Positions 10,483 to 20,008 are shown, numbered from the stretch's first letter. The stretch is 46,634 nucleotides of DNA from Sterolibacteriaceae bacterium (GCA_025360425.1 JANYCD010000044.1:1-46634); one strand, 5' to 3'. Translations and numbers: made by a program. The notes: generated by a model from the sequence alone, not told the origin.

Positions 10483-11906
10483 TATTGTTCCAATACCCAG
10501 GTGTCCTTGGTACCGCCGCCCTGGGACGAATTGACAACCAGCGAGCCCTCCTTCACCGCCACTCGCGTCAGTCCGCCTGGCACCAGCGTAACGACTTTGC
10601 CGGAGAGGACGAAGGGGCGCAGGTCGATGTGGCGCGGCGCGATACCATTGGCGACGAAGGTTGGGCAGGTCGACAGCGCCAGGGTCGGCTGGGCGATATA
10701 TTTTTTCGGCGTGGCAATAATTTTTTCGCGGAACTGCGCAATCTCTTTTTTGCTCGCGGTCGGCCCTACCAGCATGCCGTAACCACCAGAGCCTTGCACT
10801 TCCTTGACCACCAATTCTGGTAAGTGCTCAAGGACGTATTTGAGATCATCGCTCTTGCTCAATTCCCAGGTCGGCACGTTGGACAGAATCGGCTCTTCAC
10901 CGCAGTAAAAACGGATCATCTCCGGTACGTGGATGTACATCGCCTTGTCATCGGCAATTCCCGTACCGACTGCGTTGGCTAGATTGACCTTGCCGTTGCG
11001 GTAACACTCGAAAAGACCGGGCACACCGAGCATCGAGTCCTTGTTGAAAGCCTGCGGATCCAGATAATCGTCGTCGATGCGGCGATAGATCACGTCCACC
11101 CGCCGCCGGCCCTGCGTGGTGCGCATGAACACGGTGCCATCGGCGACAAACAGATCGTTGCCGTCGACCAGCTCCACACCCATCTGCTGGGCGAGGAAGG
11201 CATGCTCGAAATAGGCGCTGTTGAACTGACCAGGCGTCAGCACTACCACCGTTGGATCCGGCACGCCGGGCGGTGCCACGGCGCGCAGGTTTTCCAGTAG
11301 CAGATCGGGATAGTGTTCCACCGGTGCAATCGCTTGCCGCGCAAAAAGTTCGGGAAACAGCCGCATCATCATCTTGCGGTCTTCCAGCATGTAGGACACG
11401 CCCGAAGGCGTGCGCAAATTGTCCTCCAGCACGTAGTACTCACCGCTTTTATCGCCATTGTCGGCACGAACAATATCGATGCCGGCAATATGGGCATAGA
11501 TCTGTCCCGGTAAATCCACTCCCACCATCTCGCGGCGGAACAAGGCATTGCCCAACACCTGTTCGGCCGGAATGCGGCCGGCCTTGAGAATTTCCTGGTC
11601 GTGATAAATGTCGTGCAGAAAAGCGTTGAGCGCCTTGACCCGTTGCCGCAGGCCGGCCTCGACCATGCGCCACTCGTCGGCCGGGATAATGCGCGGCACG
11701 ATATCGAACGGGATCAGCCGCTCCGTGCCGGCCTCTTCGCCATACACGGCAAAGGTGATGCCGACCTTGTGGAAGGCCAGCTCCGCCTCCTCGCGCTTGC
11801 GCGCGATCACCTCCGGCAGCGTTGAATCCAGCCAATGGGCATAGCTCGCGTAATGGCCGCGCGTCTGCCCGTCGGAGGTGTTCATTTCGTCATAGGCAGG
11901 TTTCAT
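10482..11906 (-). CDS. Circularly permuted ATP-grasp protein (COG2308)
   Basis: A 474-residue member of the circularly permuted ATP-grasp type 2 family (formerly DUF404/DUF407), predicted to form peptide or amide bonds by acyl-phosphate chemistry; the substrate is unknown. Visible family features are the N-terminal helical part with ALNAFLHDIYHDQEILKAG, the VLEDNLRTPSGVSYMLEDRK segment, DVIYRRIDDDYLDP, GTGIADDKAMY and VKEVQGSGGYGM. It is first in a minus-strand run with alpha-E, Anbu and the transglutaminase protein. The ATG at 11906 is the first in frame; MKPAYDEMNTSDG is a plausible family start, although ATG 11882 is also possible. Confidence 0.93.
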   Translation of the reverse strand: MKPAYDEMNTSDGQTRGHYASYAHWLDSTLPEVIARKREEAELAFHKVGITFAVYGEEAGTERLIPFDIVPRIIPADEWRMVEAGLRQRVKALNAFLHDIYHDQEILKAGRIPAEQVLGNALFRREMVGVDLPGQIYAHIAGIDIVRADNGDKSGEYYVLEDNLRTPSGVSYMLEDRKMMMRLFPELFARQAIAPVEHYPDLLLENLRAVAPPGVPDPTVVVLTPGQFNSAYFEHAFLAQQMGVELVDGNDLFVADGTVFMRTTQGRRRVDVIYRRIDDDYLDPQAFNKDSMLGVPGLFECYRNGKVNLANAVGTGIADDKAMYIHVPEMIRFYCGEEPILSNVPTWELSKSDDLKYVLEHLPELVVKEVQGSGGYGMLVGPTASKKEIAQFREKIIATPKKYIAQPTLALSTCPTFVANGIAPRHIDLRPFVLSGKVVTLVPGGLTRVAVKEGSLVVNSSQGGGTKDTWVLEQ

Positions 11907-12085
11907 GGGGCGACCGCGTTGTCAGCAATTGAGCCCGATATTGCAGGAAGCATGCCTAGCCTGAACCGCTGCTTTCCAATGCCCTATGCGCATCAAGGCT
12001 CCGCTTATGCACCATCTCAGCGCAATCGCGCCATGGCTTGGTGCGGCGGACAGAATGTTTGCCCTGTCCGCCTTGTTCCCACTGC

Positions 12086-13273
12086 TTACATCCGCTCAAA
12101 TACGCCCGCGATACCTTGTCCACCGCCGATGCACATCGTCACCAGACCATAGCGTTTGCCGGTGCGTTGCAGTTCGTACAGGCATTTCACCGTCAGGATT
12201 ACGCCCGTCGCGCCGACCGGATGACCCAGCGCCACCGCGCCACCATTCGGGTTGACCTTGGCAGGATCGAAACCGAGCCCCTGCGTGACGCACAAGGACT
12301 GCACCGCAAAGGCTTCGTTGGATTCGATGACGTCGAGGTCGCCCACCTTCAGCCCGGCGCGCGCCAGCGCCAGCTTGACGGCCGGGATCGGGCCCTCGCC
12401 CATGTAGGCAGGATCAACACCGGCGATGCCGTAAGACACCAGCCGCGCCAACGGCTTCAAGCCAGCCTTGGCAGCCGCTTCGGCTTCCATCAGCACCACG
12501 GCGGCAGCCCCGTCATTGATGCCTGAAGCATTGCCGGGAGTGACCGTGCCATCCTTCTTGAAGGCCGGCTTGAGTTTCGCCAGCCCATCCATTGAAGCAT
12601 CAGCCTTGGGGTATTCGTCGGTATCGAACATTACCGGTCCCTTGCGGGACTTGATCTCAATGGAGACGATCTGCGACTTGAAATGTCCTGCGGCAATGGC
12701 CGCCACCGCACGCTTCTGACTCTCCAACGCAAACTCATCCTGCTTGTCGCGACCGATGCCCCACTTGGTGGCGATATTTTCGGCCGTGATACCCATGTGG
12801 TCAGTACCGAACGGATCGGTCAGCGCACCCACCATCATGTCGATCAATTTGGTGTCACCCATACGTGCGCCCCAGCGCACGCTGGGCAACAAGTAGCCGC
12901 CACGGCTCATGGATTCGGCACCGGCGCCGATGGCGATGTCAGTATCGCCCAGCAGGATGGATTGCGCCGCACCGACAATAGCCTGCAAGCCCGAGCCGCA
13001 CAGGCGGTTCACGGTGACCGCACAGGACTCCTTGGACATGCCGGCATTGAGAGCCGCAACGCGTGAAATGTACATGTCGCGCGCCTCGCCGTGAATCACG
13101 CTACCGAGAAACATGTGGCCAATCTGCGATGCATCGACCTTGGCGCGAGCGATGGCCTCCCTGACGACAACAGATGCCAGATCACACGGCGCATAGTCCT
13201 TCAAGGTGCCGCCATAACTGCCGATCGGCGAACGTGCGCCACTCACTACGACAACTTCTCTTTTTCCTGGCAT
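12086..13273 (-). CDS. Acetyl-CoA C-acyltransferase (beta-ketothiolase)
   Basis: A cytosolic thiolase that condenses or cleaves acyl-CoAs. All catalytic residues are present: Cys92 ([10 protein letters not shown]), His351 ([10 protein letters not shown]) and Cys381 (MCIGGGQG). The 395 residues are typical. It resembles acetoacetyl-CoA thiolases of the PhaA/AtoB/BktB group, but the substrate range cannot be fixed and no phaB, phaC or beta-oxidation partner lies beside it. The ATG at 13273 has a strong AAGGAGAA ribosome site. It follows the CobD/CbiB-like gene by 24 bases on the same strand. Confidence 0.95.
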   Translation of the reverse strand: MPGKREVVVVSGARSPIGSYGGTLKDYAPCDLASVVVREAIARAKVDASQIGHMFLGSVIHGEARDMYISRVAALNAGMSKESCAVTVNRLCGSGLQAIVGAAQSILLGDTDIAIGAGAESMSRGGYLLPSVRWGARMGDTKLIDMMVGALTDPFGTDHMGITAENIATKWGIGRDKQDEFALESQKRAVAAIAAGHFKSQIVSIEIKSRKGPVMFDTDEYPKADASMDGLAKLKPAFKKDGTVTPGNASGINDGAAAVVLMEAEAAAKAGLKPLARLVSYGIAGVDPAYMGEGPIPAVKLALARAGLKVGDLDVIESNEAFAVQSLCVTQGLGFDPAKVNPNGGAVALGHPVGATGVILTVKCLYELQRTGKRYGLVTMCIGGGQGIAGVFERM

Positions 13274-13297
13274 TACATTTCTCCTTGACTAAAGTCC

Positions 13298-14218
13298 TTA
13301 ACTTACCCAGCTCGCAACCCACAGCAGGGCCATCAACAACAAACCAAGCACCATTGCGCGCCACACCAGGCCAACAGCACTCTGCATGAAATCAGCGTCC
13401 GCATCTTCGCCAAGACCGATCTCCGGCCGATCACCAATATCGAGGCTCTCATGCACCGGCATGCCAAGACGTACGCCGAGCGCACCCGCGCCGCTGGCCA
13501 GCAATATACCGGCTGCCGGATCGCCCCATCGCGCCGCCTGGGTACGCCAGCACAGCACGGCGTCTTCAAAATCGCCAACGATGGCAAAGGCACTTGCCGT
13601 CACACGCACCGGCAGCCAGTCAATCACCGCAAAAGCACGGCGCGAAAATTCGCCGAAGTGACCGAACTCCTGATCCGAGCGCTCACCCCATTGCGTATTG
13701 AAAAACAGCGCAAGTCGATACAGCAAAGCGCCTGCGGGACCAAGCACAAAAAACCAGAACAGCGGCGCAAATACGCAACGATGCGAAGCAACCAGCGCTT
13801 GCTCAATCGCCAGCCGGGCGATTTCGCCGGAACTCAACCGGTCACTGGAGCGACCGCGCCACTCGGCCATGATACGCCGCGCCTGATCCAGCTCACCCAT
13901 GCGCAATGCGAGGTGCAATTCGGAAAAGTAATGACTGAACTGGCGGAAACCCATCGTCAGATAGAGCACCCCGACAGCGAACAGAAAAGCGGCAACCGGT
14001 TGCAACCAATGCAGCGCGCCATACAGCGCGCCCAGCATGATAACCGGAACGACAACTGCCAGCCCCCAGGCAACGGTTCCGTGCCGCTTCTGCCCATCAT
14101 TGAGTTTGGCTTCAAGAAAATCGGCAAAGCGGGTCAACGGCACACTCACCCATTTCCTGACGGAAAGCGGGCGCAATTGCTCAAGGGCGAGGGCGACGAT
14201 GACGGCGAACAGGGTCAT
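13298..14218 (-). CDS. CobD/CbiB-family membrane protein
   Basis: A 306-residue integral membrane protein of the CobD/CbiB family. Hydrophobic segments lie at the N-terminus (FAVIVALALEQL), about residues 50-95, about 150-170 and at the C-terminus (MVLGLLLMALLWVASWV). The family's conserved RxxxLFFNTQWG-like and FGHFGEF segments are present. True CobD/CbiB proteins make adenosylcobinamide, but no cobalamin gene lies nearby, and betaproteobacteria carry paralogues like this of unknown role; AmpE-type signalling is an alternative. It lies between the Nudix gene (62 bases upstream) and the thiolase, probably in one transcript. Confidence 0.8.
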   Translation of the reverse strand: MTLFAVIVALALEQLRPLSVRKWVSVPLTRFADFLEAKLNDGQKRHGTVAWGLAVVVPVIMLGALYGALHWLQPVAAFLFAVGVLYLTMGFRQFSHYFSELHLALRMGELDQARRIMAEWRGRSSDRLSSGEIARLAIEQALVASHRCVFAPLFWFFVLGPAGALLYRLALFFNTQWGERSDQEFGHFGEFSRRAFAVIDWLPVRVTASAFAIVGDFEDAVLCWRTQAARWGDPAAGILLASGAGALGVRLGMPVHESLDIGDRPEIGLGEDADADFMQSAVGLVWRAMVLGLLLMALLWVASWVS

Positions 14219-14280
14219 TGCTGAGGGCGCGGAGGAAAAGCGGGAAATGCGACCATCAAGATACCACAGGCAAGGTGCCG

Positions 14281-14868
14281 CTATCCGAGCAGGAAGCGCT
14301 GCAGATTAACGATCATACCTGCCGTGACGCCCCATATATAGTGCCCTTGCCATGGCATGGCCCAGTACTCGCGCCGTTGTCCGTCGCGCTCGAGGCTGTC
14401 TCGCCTCCAGTTGGCCTGATCGAGCAAAAACACCAGGGGCGGTTCAAACACATCGGCCACTTCGAAATCGTCGAGCTTGAGATTGAGCGGCGGGGTAATA
14501 AGTCCGACCACGGGGGTAATGCGAAACCGGCTGCTGGTCCAGAATTCCGGCATGACCCCGATGACTTCCACTTGCGCCAGATCCAGCCCGACTTCCTCGT
14601 TGGCTTCGCGCAACGCGGTGGCTGTCGGGTCGGAATCGGATTTGTCGCGACGTCCGCCCGGAAAGCTGACCTGCCCGGCATGATCGTTCAGATGCGCGGT
14701 GCGCTGCGTCAGCAACACCGTGATACCCGTTGGCCGCAACACCAGCGGAATCAACACCGATGCATGGGTGGAATTTTCCACCACGTGGCCGATATCCAGC
14801 GTTTGTCCGGCAGCCGCACCGGCTGCAAAGCGGCTGCGCAGCCAGTCTGCGGTAGGTGCTAATTCCAT
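14281..14868 (-). CDS. Nudix hydrolase, CoA pyrophosphatase (NudL-like)
   Basis: Predicted to cleave CoA or acyl-CoA to 4'-phosphopantetheine and 3',5'-ADP. The CoA-pyrophosphatase signature upstream of the Nudix box is clear (LLTQRTAHLNDHAGQVSFPGG, residues 52-72), followed by the box with REANEEVGL at 87-95. As in E. coli NudL, the first Glu of the generic Nudix motif is replaced (SDSDP). Length 195 residues, normal for the family. The ATG at 14868 is divergent from the amidotransferase gene across about 60 bases. It heads the minus run with the CobD-like and thiolase genes. Confidence 0.9.
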   Translation of the reverse strand: MELAPTADWLRSRFAAGAAAGQTLDIGHVVENSTHASVLIPLVLRPTGITVLLTQRTAHLNDHAGQVSFPGGRRDKSDSDPTATALREANEEVGLDLAQVEVIGVMPEFWTSSRFRITPVVGLITPPLNLKLDDFEVADVFEPPLVFLLDQANWRRDSLERDGQRREYWAMPWQGHYIWGVTAGMIVNLQRFLLG

Positions 14869-14931
14869 CGATAACCTGTGGAGAATACGTCGGCGCTAGA
14901 ATGCAACGACTCGATTATGGAACACATCGGC

Positions 14932-15645
14932 ATGAATGCAGACACCAAACCCGTCGCTATTTTTCGTCATTCCGCCAGCGAGGGGCCCGGCTATTTTGCC
15001 ACATTCCTCGACACCCACAGGATCCCGTGGGCACTGATCCGCATTGATGAGGGCGAGTCCGTTCCCGCCTCGCCGGAAGCCTATGCTGGTCTCTGCTTCA
15101 TGGGCGGCCCGATGAGCGTGAACGACGAGCTGCCGTGGATTCCGCACGTACTCAACCTGATCCGTGAGGCGATGAAACAGAACATTCCCGTCATCGGCCA
15201 TTGCCTCGGTGGGCAGTTGATGTCCAAAGCACTGGGTGGCACGGTAAGTCGCAATCCGATGAAGGAAATCGGCTGGGGTCAGGTGCAATTGGTGTCCCCC
15301 ATGGCGCATGAATGGCTGGGTGAAGGCAGCGGGTTCGAATCCTTTCACTGGCATGGCGAAACATTTTCCATTCCGCAAGACGCGACCCGCATACTGGAAA
15401 GCGGGTATTGTCTCAATCAGGCATTTGTCCTGGGGCCTCACCTTGGCATGCAGTGCCACGTCGAGATGACCGAGGAAATGATCCGCAGCTGGTGCTCCCA
15501 GTGGGAACTGGAAAAAGCCAAACCACGACCATCGGTGCAATTGCCGGAACAGATCATCGAAGACCTGTCAGCAAAGGTGGCGGCATTGCATCGCATAGCC
15601 GACAAACTCTACACACGCTGGATCACAAAATTGAAACAGGACTGA
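14932..15645 (+). CDS. Class I glutamine amidotransferase-like protein
   Basis: A 237-residue stand-alone GATase1 domain (GuaA/YfeJ-like), predicted to hydrolyse glutamine or gamma-glutamyl compounds; the acceptor is unknown. The nucleophile elbow GHCLGGQL has Cys91, and FHWHGETF and GMQCHVEMTEE supply the rest of the expected active site. I choose ATG 14932 because MNADTKPVAIFRHS matches how the family starts and a TAGAAT -10-like hexamer lies at 14897-14902; in-frame starts at 14917 (ATG) and 14878 (GTG) would add residues with no family match. It heads a plus run with a reductase relic, OsmC and pirin. Confidence 0.88.
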   Translation: MNADTKPVAIFRHSASEGPGYFATFLDTHRIPWALIRIDEGESVPASPEAYAGLCFMGGPMSVNDELPWIPHVLNLIREAMKQNIPVIGHCLGGQLMSKALGGTVSRNPMKEIGWGQVQLVSPMAHEWLGEGSGFESFHWHGETFSIPQDATRILESGYCLNQAFVLGPHLGMQCHVEMTEEMIRSWCSQWELEKAKPRPSVQLPEQIIEDLSAKVAALHRIADKLYTRWITKLKQD

Positions 15646-15658
15646 AAGGAAATCGAGC

Positions 15659-15811
15659 ATGATCAGGACACCCGCAATGGTATTCACCGCAAGCGCGCGC
15701 AAAGGATCGCTCAACAAAAAACTGGCCAGGGTAGCGTCTGAAAGTGCGGGTGAATCTGGCGCAGATGTGACACTGTCCCTGATCTTCGACATTACCGGAG
15801 AAACTTCATGA
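15659..15811 (+). pseudogene. Truncated NADPH-dependent FMN reductase (N-terminal relic)
   Basis: A 50-codon frame, too short for most gene finders. Its middle, VFTASARKGSLNKKLARVAS followed by ESGADVTL, matches the N-terminal beta strand, phosphate-binding loop and first helix of NADPH-dependent FMN/chromate reductases (usual form FAGSxRxxSxNxKLA). The match stops at about residue 39; the last 11 residues (SLIFDITGETS) do not belong, so roughly three quarters of the gene has been lost by deletion. It keeps an AAGGA ribosome site 8 bases before the ATG, and its TGA overlaps the osmC ATG (ATGA), so translation of it may still couple to osmC. Confidence 0.6.
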
Positions 15812-16206
15812 CCATCCGATTGCAAAAAGACGCCAATGGCAAGCTACGTCAGCGCATTCAATGCGGCAACAACCTGCTTTTCGCGGATGAATCGGCTGAA
15901 CTGGGCGGCGATGATTCCGGCCTCAGCCCGCACGACCTCTTCGATGCGTCTTTGGCGGCATGCAAGGCCATGACGCTGTTGCTGTACGCGCAACGCAAAG
16001 CCATGCCGTTGGAGAGCGTCGATATCGAGATCGATCGCGACAGCAGCCAGGAGGCCAAGGGACATTACGGCCTCAACGTGAAGCTGGGCTTCAACGGCAA
16101 TCTCAGCGAAAGCGACAAGACCCGGCTCACCGAGATCGCGGCACGCTGCCCCATCCACAAGCTGATGGCGCAGACCGAGATCACGATCACCACCACGGTC
16201 GTTTGA
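15808..16206 (+). CDS. OsmC family peroxide-reducing protein
   Basis: A 132-residue OsmC/YhfA-type protein, predicted to reduce organic hydroperoxides with two cysteines. Cys52 (SLAACKAMTLLLYA, on the central helix) and Cys114 (ARCPIHKLM) are at the expected spacing. SPHDLFDASLAAC is the family signature. It starts inside the stop of the reductase relic and ends 19 bases before the pirin gene, so a shared plus-strand transcript is likely. The ATG at 15808 has GGAGAA upstream. Confidence 0.92.
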   Translation: MTIRLQKDANGKLRQRIQCGNNLLFADESAELGGDDSGLSPHDLFDASLAACKAMTLLLYAQRKAMPLESVDIEIDRDSSQEAKGHYGLNVKLGFNGNLSESDKTRLTEIAARCPIHKLMAQTEITITTTVV

Positions 16207-16225
16207 GCACGAACGGTATACGACG

Positions 16226-17077
16226 ATGCTGATCGCCCCAAACGAAAAAGACATTGGTTTTCCGGTAAGGCGCTTGTTGCCGTCGGAACAACAGCAGCGT
16301 GTCGGACCCTTCATCTTTTTCGATCACATGGGGCCGGCTGTCTTCAAACCCGGCACCACCGAAGGCGATGTCCGTGCCCACCCGCACATCGGTCTGGCGA
16401 CGGTGACTTATCTTTTTTCCGGCGCGATGATGCACCGGGACAGCCTGGGTGTCGTACAACGTATCGAATCAGGAGCGATCAACCTGATGACGGCGGGACG
16501 CGGGGTGACGCATTCCGAGAGGATTCCCGAGGATATCCGCAATAACAGCATGCAAGTGGAGGGGCTGCAACTTTGGCTGGCGTTACCGGAGGCGCTTCAG
16601 CAGTCAGCACCCGCTTTTGCCCACACACCCGCCGACGCTATTCCAGTATGGTCGGAACAGGGATTGATTGCCAGGGTGTTGATCGGCACGGCCTTCGGCA
16701 AAACCTCTCCCGTAAAGACCGCGACGCCAACCACTTACGTGGAATTACATTTGTCGGCAGGCGCATCTTGTAAATTGCCGGCGAGTGATCAGGAACTTGC
16801 GCTATACATCGTCGCTGGAGATCTGCGCGTCGACGGATCCGCAGTGCCAGAGCACCATCTGCTCACGCTCGAATCGGGCGCAGCCTGCAACTTGCAAGCC
16901 GGCGATCAGCCGTCACATCTGATGATGCTGGGCGGCGAAACGTTGCCGGGTGCGAGGTATATCAACTGGAACTTCGTGTCATCGCGCAGGGAGTTGATTG
17001 ACCAAGCGCGGGAAGATTGGCGCAACGGTCGATTAGCGATGGTGCCGGGGGAGAGTGAATGGATACCGTTGCCCTGA
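16226..17077 (+). CDS. Pirin family protein
   Basis: A 283-residue bicupin of the pirin family. The metal ligands of the first cupin are present: His52 and His54 (HPHIGLATVTYLF), His96 and Glu98 (GVTHSERIP). Some bacterial pirins are quercetin dioxygenases or regulate central metabolism; the role here cannot be assigned. The N-terminal motif GPFIFFDHMGP is conserved. It is the last gene of the plus run and converges on the enoyl-CoA hydratase gene with 49 bases between the stops. The neighbouring OsmC and reductase relic hint at a redox-stress set, by inference only. Confidence 0.92.
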   Translation: MLIAPNEKDIGFPVRRLLPSEQQQRVGPFIFFDHMGPAVFKPGTTEGDVRAHPHIGLATVTYLFSGAMMHRDSLGVVQRIESGAINLMTAGRGVTHSERIPEDIRNNSMQVEGLQLWLALPEALQQSAPAFAHTPADAIPVWSEQGLIARVLIGTAFGKTSPVKTATPTTYVELHLSAGASCKLPASDQELALYIVAGDLRVDGSAVPEHHLLTLESGAACNLQAGDQPSHLMMLGGETLPGARYINWNFVSSRRELIDQAREDWRNGRLAMVPGESEWIPLP

Positions 17078-17126
17078 GTGATCAGAGCATGTATTCAGGC
17101 AGCCCCCGGACGGCCCCTGCGCAGGC

Positions 17127-17909
17127 TTATTTCTTAAGAAAGAAATTGACCCGCGCCAGCAATTCCGGCGCGGCAGCCAGATCGCGCAAATGAAGGCGCT
17201 CCAGTTCCAGCATTTGTTCGAAGGTTGACGCCGCAGCCGTGTCGACGAGATTACGCGAGGCACGAACGGCTTCCGGCGGCACGCGCGCCAGGGACTGAGC
17301 CACTGCCTGGGCACGTGCGACCAGTTGGTCATCGTCCACCACTTCCCATACCAGCCCCAGCCGCTGCGCATGTTCGGCGCTAATGGTTTCGCCGAGCAAC
17401 ATCGCCGCCAGCGAAGCCTGGCGACCGGCGGCACGCTGCAACAGCCAACTGGCACCGAGGTCAGCGACGATGCCCAGTTGCTGGCTCTGGACGAATTTGA
17501 ACTTGCCCTCACGACCCGCCAGCACCACGTCGGCACAAAGCGCGATGCCCGCTGAGCCGCCGGCAGCAATGCCATTGATGGCCGTGACGACGGGCTTGGG
17601 GAAAGCCATCAGTTCCGACATCAACGGACTGAACGCTATCTGCATGGCTTCGCTGACCTGCCGTCCCATATCCACACGGCCATCGGCCTGGGGTTTGGGC
17701 GCCAGCGCGGTCAAGTCAGCACCGGCACTGAAGGCGCGACCGGCGCCGGTGATGACGATGGCCTTGACCTCCGTTGCCGCAGCGAATCTGAAAAGATCGG
17801 ATCGAAGATTGGCAACCAGATCCAGATCGAGTGCATTGAGCCGGTCTGGCCGGTTGAGAACGAGAGTGGCAACGCCTCCTTCACCGATGGTCGATTCAAT
17901 GCTGCGCAT
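17127..17909 (-). CDS. Enoyl-CoA hydratase/isomerase family protein
   Basis: A 260-residue crotonase-fold protein. The oxyanion-hole segments are AFSAGADL (about residues 59-66) and NGIAAGGSAGIAL (about 111-123). The region after the second one, LGIVADLGASWLLQRAAG, has Asp in place of a hydratase-type Glu, which is closer to PaaG/isomerase-like members, so a plain hydratase is not certain. It starts at ATG 17909, 27 bases after yajQ on the same strand, and ends the long arg-ppnP-yajQ run. No beta-oxidation partners are adjacent. Confidence 0.88.
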   Translation of the reverse strand: MRSIESTIGEGGVATLVLNRPDRLNALDLDLVANLRSDLFRFAAATEVKAIVITGAGRAFSAGADLTALAPKPQADGRVDMGRQVSEAMQIAFSPLMSELMAFPKPVVTAINGIAAGGSAGIALCADVVLAGREGKFKFVQSQQLGIVADLGASWLLQRAAGRQASLAAMLLGETISAEHAQRLGLVWEVVDDDQLVARAQAVAQSLARVPPEAVRASRNLVDTAAASTFEQMLELERLHLRDLAAAPELLARVNFFLKK

Positions 17910-17936
17910 TATTTTTCGCCTCGCCGACTCTGTTAA

Positions 17937-18431
17937 TTAATCGCGGAAATTCCCGTACTTCAGGGGAAAATCGGTGATTGATTTTTTCACCAGCGCAATG
18001 GTCTCCTGTAGAAGATCACGCTTGGCGCCGGTCACACGCACCACGTCGCCCTGAATGCTGGCCTGAACCTTGAGTTTGCTGTCCTTGATGAGCTTGACCA
18101 GTTTTTTGGCCAGTTCGCTTTCAATGCCGACCTTGATCTTCAGTTCCTGCTTGGCCTTGTTGCCGGAGATCACCTGCACATCGCCTGCGTCCAAACGTTT
18201 GGTGCTTTCGCGTTCCTTCTTTTCCATCTCGGGAAACAGGATGTCCTTGATCTGGCTGAGCTGAAAATCGGAATCGCCGTGCAGGGTGATGAGCTTTTCC
18301 TTCTCCTGAAGCTCGACCTTTGCGCTGCTTCCCTTGAAGTCATAACGGTTGCCGATATGGCGGCCGGCCACATCTACCGCATTCTTCAATGCCACCATGT
18401 CGACTTCGGACGAAATATCAAAAGAAGGCAT
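17937..18431 (-). CDS. yajQ: YajQ-family nucleotide-binding protein
   Basis: A 164-residue member of the YajQ/UPF0234 family. It begins MPSFDISSEVDMVALKNAVD and has two alpha/beta repeats with the conserved YDFKGS segment and a C-terminal KKSITDFPLKYGNFRD. Some members (Xanthomonas) bind cyclic di-GMP and act with LysR regulators; others have been linked to temperate-phage transcription, so the role here is open. The ATG at 18431 is 13 bases after the ppnP stop, consistent with co-transcription. Confidence 0.95.
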   Translation of the reverse strand: MPSFDISSEVDMVALKNAVDVAGRHIGNRYDFKGSSAKVELQEKEKLITLHGDSDFQLSQIKDILFPEMEKKERESTKRLDAGDVQVISGNKAKQELKIKVGIESELAKKLVKLIKDSKLKVQASIQGDVVRVTGAKRDLLQETIALVKKSITDFPLKYGNFRD

Positions 18432-18444
18432 GGCGACTCCTCAA

Positions 18445-18759
18445 TTAGCCAAAGTGACAGACGTAATGATAGGGCTCGCCCGCGACCTCAATCTCGAAGC
18501 TTGAGTTGGCAGGCGCATTGAACGATTGGCCGGCGCCGTAGGCTTTCCATTCGCTTTGGCCCTTTAGCCTGACGCGGCAAGTGCCGGAAACACATTCCAT
18601 GATTTCGGGGACGCCGGTAGTGAAGGTCAGGGTAGAAGGCAGGATTACACCCACGCTTTTTTTTGTACCATCAGCCTGGGCCACGGTATGGCTGACGCAC
18701 TTGCCGTCGAAATAGACGTTGGCTTTTTTTACCACTGAAACATTGTCGAATTGGGACAT
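18445..18759 (-). CDS. ppnP: Pyrimidine/purine nucleoside phosphorylase (DUF1255)
   Basis: A 104-residue single cupin of the PpnP/YaiE family, which phosphorolyses diverse nucleosides to base and ribose-1-phosphate. Family motifs are [23 protein letters not shown] at the start, [19 protein letters not shown] in the middle and [14 protein letters not shown] followed by YHYVCHFG at the end. It lies between argG (16 bases upstream) and yajQ (13 bases downstream), so it is probably expressed with the arginine genes. Confidence 0.95.
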   Translation of the reverse strand: MSQFDNVSVVKKANVYFDGKCVSHTVAQADGTKKSVGVILPSTLTFTTGVPEIMECVSGTCRVRLKGQSEWKAYGAGQSFNAPANSSFEIEVAGEPYHYVCHFG

Positions 18760-18775
18760 CTATGGCTCCAGTCAA

Positions 18776-20008
18776 TCAGCGTTTGCGCTTGAGGCGCACG
18801 TTTTCGGCAATCCGCATTCGCAATGCGTTGAGCTTGATGAAACCACCCGCATCCTTCTGATCGTAGGCTCCGGCGTCATCTTCGAAGGTGGCGATGGTCG
18901 GGTCAAACAGCGAATCCGTTTTCGAATCGCGCGAGACGACGGTGACACACCCCTTGTAGAGCTTGACCCGCACCCAGCCGTTCACGTTGGCTTGGGTGTC
19001 GTCGATCAGCCCTTGCAGGGCGAGGCGTTCGGGGCTCCACCAATAGCCGTTGTAAATCATGCTGGCATAGCGCGGCATCAGGTCGTCCTTGAGGTGGGCG
19101 ACTTCGCGGTCGAGACAGATCGATTCGATGGCGCGGTGGGCCTTGAGCAGGATGGTGCCACCGGGGGTTTCGTAGCAGCCGCGCGACTTCATGCCGACAT
19201 AGCGATTCTCGACCAAGTCGAGCCGACCGATACCGTGTTGACCGCCGAGTTCATTCAGTTTGGCGAGCAGCAGATGCGGCTTCATTTTCTTGCCGTCGAT
19301 GGCAACGAGGTCGCCCTGCTCGAATTTCAATTCGAGATGAAGCGGTTTGGCCGGTGCCTTCTCGGCTGAGACAGTCCAGCGCCACATTGACGCCTCAGCC
19401 TCGGCCGCCGGATTTTCCAGATGACGGCCTTCGTACGAGATATGCAGCAGGTTGGCATCCATCGAGTACGGCGAACCGCCCTTCTTGTGCTTCATCTCGA
19501 TCGGGATACCGTGCTTCGCTGCGTAGGCCAGCAGCTTTTCACGCGACAGCAAATCCCATTCGCGCCACGGGGCGATGATCCTGACGTTGGGCATCAGCGC
19601 ATAGGCGCCCAGCTCGAAACGCACCTGGTCGTTGCCCTTGCCTGTCGCACCGTGCGAAATCGCATCAGCGCCGGTCTTGCGCGCAATTTCCACCAGACGT
19701 TTGGCGATCAGCGGCCGCGCAATTGAAGTGCCCAGCAGATACTCGCCCTCGTAGACAGTGTTGGCGCGAAACATGGGAAAAACGAAATCGCGCACAAATT
19801 CTTCGCGCAGGTCATCGATGAAAATATTTTTTTGCTTGATGCCCATTTTCAGGGCTTTGGTGCGGGCCGGCTCCAATTCTTCGCCCTGCCCCAGGTCGGC
19901 GGTAAAGGTCACCACTTCGCACTGGTAGGTGTCCTGCAACCACTTGAGGATCACCGAGGTGTCGAGCCCGCCTGAGTATGCGAGCACGGCTTTTTTTACT
20001 TCACTCAT
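18776..20008 (-). CDS. argG: Argininosuccinate synthase
   Basis: Joins citrulline and aspartate with ATP in arginine synthesis. The N-type PP-loop [11 protein letters not shown] is at residues 10-20, and [27 protein letters not shown] and [10 protein letters not shown] are family blocks. Length 410 residues, within the normal range for the shorter ArgG type. The ATG at 20008 comes 16 bases after argF. With argD and argF directly upstream on the same strand, this covers steps from acetylornithine through argininosuccinate; argB, argC, argJ and argH are not in the window. Confidence 0.98.
   Translation of the reverse strand: MSEVKKAVLAYSGGLDTSVILKWLQDTYQCEVVTFTADLGQGEELEPARTKALKMGIKQKNIFIDDLREEFVRDFVFPMFRANTVYEGEYLLGTSIARPLIAKRLVEIARKTGADAISHGATGKGNDQVRFELGAYALMPNVRIIAPWREWDLLSREKLLAYAAKHGIPIEMKHKKGGSPYSMDANLLHISYEGRHLENPAAEAEASMWRWTVSAEKAPAKPLHLELKFEQGDLVAIDGKKMKPHLLLAKLNELGGQHGIGRLDLVENRYVGMKSRGCYETPGGTILLKAHRAIESICLDREVAHLKDDLMPRYASMIYNGYWWSPERLALQGLIDDTQANVNGWVRVKLYKGCVTVVSRDSKTDSLFDPTIATFEDDAGAYDQKDAGGFIKLNALRMRIAENVRLKRKR

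Noticed and set aside
15568-15825. An 85-codon minus frame across the amidotransferase end and the reductase relic
   Set aside because: Overlaps three plus-strand frames, has no ribosome site, and the plus reading gives a recognisable reductase fragment.
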